In this document: positions 54,891 to 64,000 of the stretch, piece after piece
How positions within the stretch are numbered: position 1 is the stretch's first letter
Layout of the letters: every line of letters starts with the position of its first letter
NCBI RefSeq assembly: GCF_027359675.1
Contig: NZ_CP114786.1
Span: 2,454,501-2,518,500, forward strand
Direction: 5' to 3'
Source of the DNA: Roseibium sp. Sym1
GTDB lineage: Bacteria; Pseudomonadota; Alphaproteobacteria; Rhizobiales; Stappiaceae
Length of the DNA stretch: 64,000 nt
Made by a program: the position numbers and the translations under genes
The notes under the pieces: model-generated
Seen by the model: the letters and a program-made list of their open reading frames with translations, nothing else
What the model was told of the DNA's origin: nothing
Databases searched by the model: none

Positions 54891-56252
54891 TCATGCCGCT
54901 TTTGCCGCGGTGTTGTCGAGCGGCATCTGAACCTTGATCTTGGTGCCGCCCGCGGCGCGCCGGCTGAGGGTCAGTTTGCCGCCATAGGTTTCGATCCGTT
55001 CGCGCATGTTGCGGAACCCGAGGCCTCCGGATTTGGGGAGGGGGCGCGGCAGACCGACACCGTTGTCCTCCACGCACAACACCAGATGCTGAAGGCCGAC
55101 CTTGAGGCTGATACTGACCTCGCTTGCGTGGGCGTGACGCGCCACATTGGTCATGCATTCCTGCACCACCCTGTAAAGCGCTGTCTTCGCGCCTTCCGAC
55201 AGCCGGGTGTGGCATTGTTCGGCCGTCACGTCGACGATGATCCCCGACTGGTTCTGGAACTCCTTGCCCAGGCTTCCGAGAGCCGCGGCGAGGCCCATGT
55301 CGTCCAGCACGCTGGGCCGGAGGTCGCGCGAAATGCGCCGGACCTCGGCAATCGTCCCGTCAAGGGTCATCAGGCATTTCGCCGCCTGTGCCTGGAGATC
55401 CGGTTCGCGGTTGGCCTCGCTGTGGATCAGTTCAACGCCGTAGCGGACCGAGACCAGCAACTGGGAAATGCTGTCGTGAAGTTCGGTCGAGACGCGTTTG
55501 CGCTCCTGTTCCTGAACCTGAAAGATCCGGTTGGTCAGCTCTTTCAGCTTGCTGTCCGCGAAACGCTGTTCGGAAAAGCGCACACCGGCGATCAGCATGC
55601 CCGCGATGATGATCGCGGCCAGGGTGATCATGAAGATCACGAACAGCGTCTGGCGAATCGAGTGGGCGAAATCTGCCCGGATGGCGGTGACCTCGCGGGC
55701 AATGTCGTCGGTGTAGAGGCCGGTGCCGAGCATCCAGTCCCACTTGTCGAGCAGAATGGCGTAACCGAGTTTCTCCTCGATCGTTCCCGTCGACGGCTTG
55801 TGCCAGACATATTGATGAAAGCCGCCGCCACGCTTGGCCGCCGCGATCAGGTTGCGGATGACATGGTCACCGTTGTCGTCCTGGAGGTCCCACCAGTTTC
55901 CACCGACCAGGTGCGGCAGTTTCGGGTGCACGATATTGGTGCCGTCAAGCGTGTAGACGAAGAAGTAGCCGTCATAGTCGAAGGTGAGATGCTGCAGGAT
56001 CTCCTTGACCTCTCTTTGCGCGGCCGCCCGCCCGTTGGGTTCGTCCTGGTAGATTTTCTCGATAGAGGTCAGGGCCAGGCTGACATAGTTGCGGATCTCC
56101 TGACGCTTTGCGGCCAGGATGCGCTGCTCCACCTCCTGCGTCTGCGCGTTGATCAATTCGCGGGACTGGTAGTAGGTGGCGCCGCCGATCAGCAGGGACA
56201 CCGCGATCAGCGGCAGGATCGTGATGAGCAGCAATTTTGTCTTGAACGTCAC
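54891..56252 (-). CDS. Cache-domain NarX-type sensor histidine kinase
   Basis: The 453-residue membrane kinase has TM1 (LLLITILPLIAVSLLIGGAT), a periplasmic single Cache domain (about 35-200; FDYDGYFFVYTLDGTNIVHP, GNWWDLQD, WDWMLGTGLYTDDI) and TM2 (TLFVIFMITLAAIIIAGMLI). HisKA_3 follows (RVSTELHDSISQLLVSVRYG) and a HATPase (CVEDNGVGLP). This Cache type often senses small carboxylates. It is divergent from takP across 188 bp, which suggests it senses a substrate of that transporter. Confidence 0.92.
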   Translation of the reverse strand: MTFKTKLLLITILPLIAVSLLIGGATYYQSRELINAQTQEVEQRILAAKRQEIRNYVSLALTSIEKIYQDEPNGRAAAQREVKEILQHLTFDYDGYFFVYTLDGTNIVHPKLPHLVGGNWWDLQDDNGDHVIRNLIAAAKRGGGFHQYVWHKPSTGTIEEKLGYAILLDKWDWMLGTGLYTDDIAREVTAIRADFAHSIRQTLFVIFMITLAAIIIAGMLIAGVRFSEQRFADSKLKELTNRIFQVQEQERKRVSTELHDSISQLLVSVRYGVELIHSEANREPDLQAQAAKCLMTLDGTIAEVRRISRDLRPSVLDDMGLAAALGSLGKEFQNQSGIIVDVTAEQCHTRLSEGAKTALYRVVQECMTNVARHAHASEVSISLKVGLQHLVLCVEDNGVGLPRPLPKSGGLGFRNMRERIETYGGKLTLSRRAAGGTKIKVQMPLDNTAAKAA

Positions 56253-56308
56253 CTCATTCGCCCTCTTGTTGCGCTGACACGCGCTGCACCGAATAACTGT
56301 TGCGTAAG

Positions 56309-56328
56309 TCTCGGTAGTATTACTGAGA
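56309..56328. promoter_or_regulatory. Inverted repeat between the two-component system and the TRAP operon
   Basis: Arms TCTCGGTA (56309-56316) and TACTGAGA (56321-56328) match at seven of eight pairs around GTAT. It lies 113 bp upstream of takP and 57 bp upstream of the kinase start, a good position for a NarL-type regulator. Confidence 0.5.
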
Positions 56329-56440
56329 AGCTGCGCAGAACCACGAATAGCGCTCAGCCCCCCGGGTCAACTAGACATACGCCGAGATCGGTGCAAGTGT
56401 GTACCCGGTCCGCATTCGGGTCCGATTAGGGAGGAAACTA

Positions 56441-57541
56441 ATGGATCGTCGTTCGTTTATCAAAAAGGCTGGCATTGGCGCCGGCGGTATCGCAGCCGGT
56501 TCTGCTCTGGCTGCTCCGGCAATCGCCCAGGGCACCAAGGACATGGTGATCGTGTCCACCTGGCCGCGGGACTTCCCGGGTCTGGGTATCCCGGCACAGC
56601 GTCTTGCCGCCCGTATCGCCGAGCTGACCGAAGGCCGCCTCAACGTCCAGTACTTTGCTGCTGGCGAGCGCGTGGGCGCGTTTGACTCTTTCGACGAAGT
56701 CGCATCCGGCAATGCTCAGGCCTATATCGGCGCTGACTATTACTGGAAGGGCAAGCATCCGGGCTGGGCAGCCTTCACCGCCGTGCCGTTCGGTCTGACC
56801 GTGACCGAGATGGACGCCTGGATCAAATATGGCGGCGGCCAGGAGCTCTGGGACGAGCTGGCTGGTGAGTTCGGCCTGAAGAACCTTGCCATGGGCAACA
56901 CCGGCGTCCAGATGGGCGGCTGGTTCAACAAGGAAATCGAAACCGCCGACGACCTCAAGGGTCTGAAGATGCGTATTCCGGGTCAGGGCGGCGACGTCAT
57001 GGCGAAACTCGGCGCGTCTCCGGTGTCCCTGCCGGGCGGTCAGATCTATGAAAACCTCGTCTCCGGCGCCATCGATGCAACCGAGTGGGTTGGTCCGTTC
57101 AACGACTACTTCATGAAGTTCTACGAAGCCGCGAAGTACTACTACTTCCCGGGCATGCACGAGCCGGGCGCGATGCTGGCCATGGGCATGAACAAGGCGT
57201 TCTGGGACGGCCTCGACAAGGTCGACCAGCAGATCATCATCGCTGCCTGTGCCGAGGAAAACGCCAACACCATGGCGGAAACCAACGCCAACAACGGTGC
57301 CTACCTCAACCGCCTGATCAACGAGCACGGCGTCGAGCTGCGTGAATTCTCCGACGAGATCTACGACAGCTTCGGTGAAGCCGCACAGGAAGTTCTGGAA
57401 GAAGCGATGGATCATTCCCCGCTCTCCAAGAAGATCTTCGAAAGCTTCATTGCCGCCCGCCAGGAAATCGGCAGCTGGATGGCGATTTCCGACGTTGCCT
57501 ACAGCAACAAGCGGAACCGCGTTCTGGGCATTCCGTCCTAA
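56441..57541 (+). CDS. takP: TRAP transporter substrate-binding protein, TakP-like (2-oxo acid type)
   Basis: The 366-residue periplasmic protein has a twin-arginine-like leader (MDRRSFIKKAGIGAGGIAAG). The DctP fold carries NTGVQMGGWFNKEI, MRIPGQGGDVMAKLGASPVS, LPGGQIYENLVSGAIDATEW and YYYFPGMHEPGA. These are landmarks of TakP, the Rhodobacter binding protein for pyruvate and other 2-oxo acids. Length fits TakP (365). ATG 56441 has an excellent site (AGGGAGGAAACTA). Codon use is strongly biased, suggesting high expression. Followed by a hairpin and the two permease genes. Confidence 0.88.
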   Translation: MDRRSFIKKAGIGAGGIAAGSALAAPAIAQGTKDMVIVSTWPRDFPGLGIPAQRLAARIAELTEGRLNVQYFAAGERVGAFDSFDEVASGNAQAYIGADYYWKGKHPGWAAFTAVPFGLTVTEMDAWIKYGGGQELWDELAGEFGLKNLAMGNTGVQMGGWFNKEIETADDLKGLKMRIPGQGGDVMAKLGASPVSLPGGQIYENLVSGAIDATEWVGPFNDYFMKFYEAAKYYYFPGMHEPGAMLAMGMNKAFWDGLDKVDQQIIIAACAEENANTMAETNANNGAYLNRLINEHGVELREFSDEIYDSFGEAAQEVLEEAMDHSPLSKKIFESFIAARQEIGSWMAISDVAYSNKRNRVLGIPS

Positions 57542-57560
57542 GCGCGACTTGGGGGATAAA

Positions 57561-57592
57561 GGGACGGGAGCAATCCCGTCCCTCTTTGCTTT
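57561..57592 (+). terminator. Intra-operon attenuator after takP
   Basis: Nine-bp perfect arms GGGACGGGA (57561-57569) and TCCCGTCCC (57574-57582) around GCAA, followed by TCTTTGCTTT. A partial terminator here would give more binding protein than permease, as is common in TRAP and ABC operons. Confidence 0.8.
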
Positions 57593-57617
57593 GACAAGAT
57601 AAAAAGGCACAGCCACG

Positions 57618-58652
57618 ATGACGGCCTTGGACGCGGTTCAAGACGGCTCGCCTGCCATGAAGTCCGGTGACGCACCTGCTCCCGGCGGCTCCCGCAAATT
57701 CCGCCTGTTCGGCTGGATCGTGCTTGCGGTCATGGCAGCGTATCTGATCAACAACTACCTGACATATTGGCAGGATCTTCCCGGCATCGACCCGATCTTC
57801 GGCAAGCCGGGCAACGGTTCCCTGCCGATCCTGTGGTCCTGGCTGCAGCTGGCTCTCTACGGGGCTCTGGTCCTTTCGGCCATAGCCTATGTCCTGCGCA
57901 GCGCTGACGACTTGCGCGCGGACAGCAAACGGATCAGTGACTTCAATGCCTTTTTGATCCGTGCCGCCTTCTTCGCGGTGCTGATCGTCGGCCTCGTCGA
58001 CAGCGCGATTTCGTTTCTGCGCATCGAAGGGTTCCTGCCGGACATCGTAGGCGAGCAGCTCGCCGAGGATCTGGGCAAATCGAGATTTCGCGGCGCCTAT
58101 GTGCACATGCCGCTGATCGGGCTGTCGGTCGTGATCGCCGCCTTCACGCGCACGCTCGGCTTTACCTGGCTGGCACTGCTGGTCGTTGGGGCGGAGCTGC
58201 TGATCGTGATCGGCCGGTTCGTGTTTTCTTATGAACAGGCCTTCCTGGCGGACCTGGTCCGCTTCTGGTACGCCGCCCTGTTCCTGTTCGCCAGCGCCTA
58301 CACCCTCCTTGAGGAGGGGCATGTGCGCGTCGACGTCTTCTATGCCGGCATGTCGTCGAAGACCAAGGGCTACGTCAATGCCGTTGGCTCCGTGGTGCTC
58401 GGCATGAGCCTTTGCACGGTCATTCTCGTCATCGGCATGGGCGGCAAGCAGAACATCATCAACAGCCCGATCCTGACCTACGAGGTCACGCAGGCCGGTT
58501 TCGGCCTTTACGTGAAATACCTGATGGCCGGTTTCCTGGGTGTGTTCGCCGTTTCCATGCTGATCCAGTTCGTGTCGTATTTCCTGGACGCGGTTGCCGA
58601 CATTCGCGGCGAGCCGGGTGGCCGGGATCATGACAGCCACACTGTTCAATAG
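57618..58652 (+). CDS. takQ: TRAP transporter small permease (DctQ type), enlarged
   Basis: The 344-residue protein has about eight hydrophobic segments, twice the four of a standard DctQ (about 170-200 residues). The DctQ-like core is in the C-terminal half (FWYAALFLFASAYTLLEEGH VRVDVFYAGM in adjacent stretches), with EEGHVRVD being the family motif. The N-terminal half adds three to four helices and a long periplasmic or cytoplasmic loop (ADDLRADSKRISDFNA). It lies between takP and the large permease. Confidence 0.88.
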   Translation: MTALDAVQDGSPAMKSGDAPAPGGSRKFRLFGWIVLAVMAAYLINNYLTYWQDLPGIDPIFGKPGNGSLPILWSWLQLALYGALVLSAIAYVLRSADDLRADSKRISDFNAFLIRAAFFAVLIVGLVDSAISFLRIEGFLPDIVGEQLAEDLGKSRFRGAYVHMPLIGLSVVIAAFTRTLGFTWLALLVVGAELLIVIGRFVFSYEQAFLADLVRFWYAALFLFASAYTLLEEGHVRVDVFYAGMSSKTKGYVNAVGSVVLGMSLCTVILVIGMGGKQNIINSPILTYEVTQAGFGLYVKYLMAGFLGVFAVSMLIQFVSYFLDAVADIRGEPGGRDHDSHTVQ

Positions 58653-58673
58653 CGCCTGACGAGACCAACAGAC

Positions 58674-61340
<2,667 letters not shown>

Positions 61341-61363
61341 TCCGGACGGACATGAAAGACCAC

Positions 61364-61399
61364 AAGGCGGGGGGAGCGATCTTCCCGCCTTTTGTTTTG
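61364..61399 (+). terminator. Rho-independent terminator of the TRAP operon
   Basis: AAGGCGGG (61364-61371) pairs with CCCGCCTT (61384-61391), followed by TTGTTTT. Placed 24 bp after the takM stop. Confidence 0.85.
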
Positions 61400-61470
61400 G
61401 AGGTTTGCGCGACTTGTGCTGATGTTGGTTCCGCGACCCAATGCGTGGACGCCAAGGCGTGGAGACGCGG

Positions 61471-61869
61471 ATGAGACGAACCGGAAGCTGTCTTTGCGGG
61501 CAGGCGACATTCACGGCCGAAGCGCTGGAAAGACTGCAGGCCTGTCATTGCTCGATGTGCCGGAAATGGGTTGGCGGACCCTTCATGGCGGTGCCGTGCC
61601 AACAGGCCACGTTTTCCGGTCCGGTCAAACGCTATGCCTCGTCGGAGGGGTTCGAACGCGGGTTCTGTTCCGAATGCGGCTCCAGCCTGTTCTTTCATCC
61701 CAAAGGCAGCGGCCTGCACGGCATTCCGATAGGTCTGTTCGACGACCAGACCGGCCTGCCGTTCAAGACGGAGTTCTTCATCGACCAGAAACCGGGCTGC
61801 TATGCCTTCGCGAATGAGACCCGGCAGATGACCGCCGCGGAATTTCGGGAAACCTTCAGGAAAGGCTGA
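61471..61869 (+). CDS. GFA-fold protein (glutathione-dependent formaldehyde-activating domain family)
   Basis: The 132-residue protein has the GFA zinc pattern: SCLCGQATF, then ACHCSMCRKWVGGP and FCSECGSSLFF. It is shorter and more distant from the Gfa at 1265-1834, and belongs to the broad DUF636/GFA group that includes CENP-V-like proteins. Formaldehyde activity should not be assumed. ATG 61471 has GGAG ahead. Stands alone after the TRAP terminator. Confidence 0.88.
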   Translation: MRRTGSCLCGQATFTAEALERLQACHCSMCRKWVGGPFMAVPCQQATFSGPVKRYASSEGFERGFCSECGSSLFFHPKGSGLHGIPIGLFDDQTGLPFKTEFFIDQKPGCYAFANETRQMTAAEFRETFRKG

Positions 61870-61898
61870 GCGCTCAGTGCCAGGCGCCGGCCGGCGGT

Positions 61899-62624
61899 TC
61901 ACGCGGTCCAGCTGACTCCGGTCGCAAACATGTAGCCGGAACCGTAAATCGTGCGAATGACTTCCGCTTCGCCCTTGCGTGTGAGTTTCTTGCGCAGGCG
62001 CGACACCCGCACGTCGATCGACCGGTCGAGGCTTTCGTCCCGGCCGCCGTGCTCCAGGAGGTAGTCGCGGGTCAATACCCGTTTCGGGGCACGCAGCAAG
62101 GCCTCCAGGAGCGTGGCCTCGCCCGTCGAAAGGAATGTCTCGACGCCTTCCGGCGATGTCAGGCAATGGGAGGAAGGCTGGTAGGTCCAGCCCTCGAAGC
62201 GGGCGAGATCTTCCCGCGACTGCGCCGGAGCCTGCTCGGCGGCGCGGCGCAGGATGGAGCGGATTCTGGCGACGACCTCGCGCGGGTCAAACGGCTTGAC
62301 CACGTAGTCGTCGGCACCCAGTTCAAGCCCCAGAACCCGGTCCGTGGAATGGCCGCGCGCGGACAACACGATAATGGGCACGGAAGACCGGCGCCGGATC
62401 TCGTTGATGAGGGCCATGCCTTCCATGTCCGGCAGGCCCAGGTCGACGATACAGGCATCCGGCGTTTCAAGATCAAGCGCCGTGAGCATCTGGGCCGCGG
62501 TCGAAAACACCTTTCCGCTCATGTCGAATTGCAGCATGGCATCCAACAGCAGATTGCCGATTTCCGGTTCGTCATCGACGATGAATACCAGGCGGTTGGC
62601 CGCCGGCGCGGAACGTGTCTGCAA
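61899..62624 (-). CDS. OmpR-family response regulator
   Basis: The 241-residue protein has a receiver (LVFIVDDEPEIGNLLLDAML; phospho-Asp in DACIVDLGLPDMEG; Lys in DDYVVKPFDP) and a winged-helix output (SIDVRVSRLRKKL, VIRTIYGSGYMF). It begins at TTG 62624, 9 bp after the kinase stop, with AGGATAGGAAAC ahead; no ATG occurs near this position. Pairs with the hybrid kinase upstream. Confidence 0.9.
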   Translation of the reverse strand: MQTRSAPAANRLVFIVDDEPEIGNLLLDAMLQFDMSGKVFSTAAQMLTALDLETPDACIVDLGLPDMEGMALINEIRRRSSVPIIVLSARGHSTDRVLGLELGADDYVVKPFDPREVVARIRSILRRAAEQAPAQSREDLARFEGWTYQPSSHCLTSPEGVETFLSTGEATLLEALLRAPKRVLTRDYLLEHGGRDESLDRSIDVRVSRLRKKLTRKGEAEVIRTIYGSGYMFATGVSWTA

Positions 62625-62633
62625 GACTGTTTC

Positions 62634-64000
62634 CTATCCTTCTGCTGACAGAATCTGCTGCAGGGTGTCTGCAAGTTGATCATCGGCGAAGGGCTTCGCC
62701 AAGACCGGAAACTCGCATGTCCGTTCCTGCCCTGAAAGTTTGGACCAGTCGGCATAGCCGGACATGAGCGCAATGCCGAGATCCGCCCGTTTTTGCCGGA
62801 TCTCCCGGGCCAGGGCGAGACCGTTGACCTGTCCCGGCATGATGATGTCGCTGAGCACGCCGCGCAGTTCGGGAAGATCCAGTGCGAGTGCGCGGGCATC
62901 CTCGGCGCTCTCCGCGAGAAGGACACTGTAGCCGAGATTCTGCAACTGGTCCGTCACCGTATTGGCCACGTCCAGGTCGTCTTCCACCAGCAGCAGCAAT
63001 TCGCCTTGCCCGCGTTTCACGGTTTCGGTCCTTCCGGTGCCCTGAGACACGGCCTCGGCCCGGACCCGCTCAAGGGGCAGATACAGCGTCAGCCAGGTGC
63101 CGACGCCGAGTGCGCTGCTGACCTGGATCGCGCCACCCGACTGGTGGATGAACCCGTAGACCATCGACAGGCCGAGCCCGCTGCCGGTGCCGAAGGTCTT
63201 GGTGGTGAAGAACGGTTCGAACACCTTCAGCTGCGTGTCGGCATCCATGCCGCTGCCGGTGTCGCCGACCGAAATCCGGGCATAGGCGCCCGGTTTAATG
63301 TCGAGTTCCTTTGCCTCCCTCGTATCCAGCATTGTGTCGTCTAGGGAAATCGTCAGCGTGCCGCCCTCCGGCATCGCGTCCCGGGCGTTGAAGGCAAGGT
63401 TGATCAGGGCGGTTTCCATCTGCGTCGGATCGATCCGGGCCGCAATGCTCCGGTCCGCCGGCGGGATGATCACGTCGACCGACGAAGGCAGCGAGCCTTC
63501 AAGCAGGCGGCCCGCGTTGGCGATCACCTCCGCGAGCGACACAGTCTGCGGATCAATGGCCTTGCCGCGGCTGAAGGCCAGCAGGCGCTGGATGAGATCC
63601 GAACCGCGCTTGGTCGCCTCGAGCATGGGCGACAGTTTCCTGTCGAGCGTCTCCTTGGAAACGGGATCATCCATCCGGCTCAGCGTGAGCAGGTTGCCCA
63701 TCAGGATGGCAAGCAGGTTGTTGAAGTCATGCGCAAGGCCTCCGGTCAGCTTGCCGACGGCATCCATGCGCTGGGACTGGACCAGCGCGGCCTCGGCCTG
63801 CTTCTGGTCGGTGGCGTCGAGCGACAGCACGAAGATGCCGAGCGTGCGGCCGTCCTTGGTCATGTCCGGGATCAGGGTCGAGCGCATGTAGGCGGGGGTG
63901 CCGTCGGGCCGTCTGCGTTGATACTCGTAACTGACCGCGTTGCCCTCGAAGGCCCGTTCAATATGGGGCGCAATTTCGTTGAACAGGTCGTCGCCGACGA
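62634..64000 (-). CDS. Hybrid sensor histidine kinase with receiver, 5' end outside window
   Basis: The visible 455 residues run from a PAS C-terminal part (EYQRRRPDGTPAYMRSTLIP) through HisKA (KLTGGLAHDFNNLLAILMGN) and HATPase (NLAFNARDAMPEGG; VGDTGSGMD; GTGSGLGLSMVYGF) to a receiver (LLLVEDDLDVANTV; LSDIIMPGQVNGL). The HDFNNLL box and long coupling to PAS are typical of cytoplasmic PAS kinases. It precedes the OmpR-type regulator by 9 bp. The N-terminus lies beyond 64000. Confidence 0.9.
   Translation of the reverse strand, partial: VGDDLFNEIAPHIERAFEGNAVSYEYQRRRPDGTPAYMRSTLIPDMTKDGRTLGIFVLSLDATDQKQAEAALVQSQRMDAVGKLTGGLAHDFNNLLAILMGNLLTLSRMDDPVSKETLDRKLSPMLEATKRGSDLIQRLLAFSRGKAIDPQTVSLAEVIANAGRLLEGSLPSSVDVIIPPADRSIAARIDPTQMETALINLAFNARDAMPEGGTLTISLDDTMLDTREAKELDIKPGAYARISVGDTGSGMDADTQLKVFEPFFTTKTFGTGSGLGLSMVYGFIHQSGGAIQVSSALGVGTWLTLYLPLERVRAEAVSQGTGRTETVKRGQGELLLLVEDDLDVANTVTDQLQNLGYSVLLAESAEDARALALDLPELRGVLSDIIMPGQVNGLALAREIRQKRADLGIALMSGYADWSKLSGQERTCEFPVLAKPFADDQLADTLQQILSAEG

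Noticed and set aside
61471..61869. Naming this gene gfa as a second formaldehyde-activating enzyme
   Set aside because: Only the zinc-fold pattern is shared; it is short and its neighbours are not formaldehyde genes.

Overview
The window is dense, GC-rich bacterial chromosome with short intergenic gaps, many ATGA start/stop overlaps and broad transport and regulatory capacity. The gene families present (XoxF5-type methanol dehydrogenase, c553i-like cytochrome, TakP-like TRAP transporter, ScfR-like regulator, glutathione-linked formaldehyde oxidation) point to an alphaproteobacterium. A marine Stappiaceae/Roseobacter-type organism would fit, but that is inference from family content only. I saw no rRNA, tRNA, CRISPR array, insertion sequence or prophage.

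Region 1 (about 1.2-26.5 kb) is a methanol/lanthanide quinoprotein island. On the minus strand, reading downward from 18.1 kb, lie glutathione-dependent formaldehyde dehydrogenase, fghA, xoxF, a c-type cytochrome, xoxJ and a rhodanese-like CxxxCW protein. XoxF carries the Asp pair (D317/D319) expected of a lanthanide enzyme. A second minus-strand operon (8.75 to 1.27 kb) encodes a PedABC/LutAEF-type ABC system of the kind linked to lanthanide uptake. It also holds a complete NitT/TauT-type importer, a beta-propeller protein, a small cupredoxin-like secreted protein and gfa. A plus-strand operon (8.86-11.7 kb) encodes a DUF2380/3280-like secreted protein, an MxaD-like protein, another beta-propeller and a fused SoxYZ-like carrier. 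Further out are a SoxH-like zinc hydrolase, a second SoxYZ-like carrier, three unnamed exported proteins, and a FIST-protein / hybrid kinase / LuxR-type regulator module. The likely flow is methanol to formaldehyde in the periplasm (XoxF, cytochrome), then formaldehyde to formate in the cytoplasm (Gfa, FrmA, FghA), with the ABC system supplying the metal.

Region 2 (26.7-41.5 kb) is mixed: an ScfR-like regulator with a striking palindrome at its promoter, a solo LuxR-type HTH protein, LysR, creatininase family, a SprA-like metalloprotease, MFS and EamA transporters, an orphan ABC ATPase, MarR, Ogt, an L,D-transpeptidase with an OmpA-family lipoprotein, LacI, and a BCCT transporter with a UspA protein.

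Region 3 (41.9-54.1 kb) holds a PAS/GAF diguanylate cyclase, an aminotransferase, a CobW-family metal GTPase with WD40 partner, a DUF2937 protein, LysR, TetR, a Leu/Phe/Val dehydrogenase, a DUF1007-NicO fusion metal exporter and a class I amidotransferase.

Region 4 (54.2-64 kb) holds a Cache-domain kinase and NarL-type regulator divergent from a TakPQM-like TRAP operon. Its large permease has a long coiled-coil tail. It ends with a small GFA-fold protein and an OmpR-type regulator beside a hybrid kinase cut by the window end.
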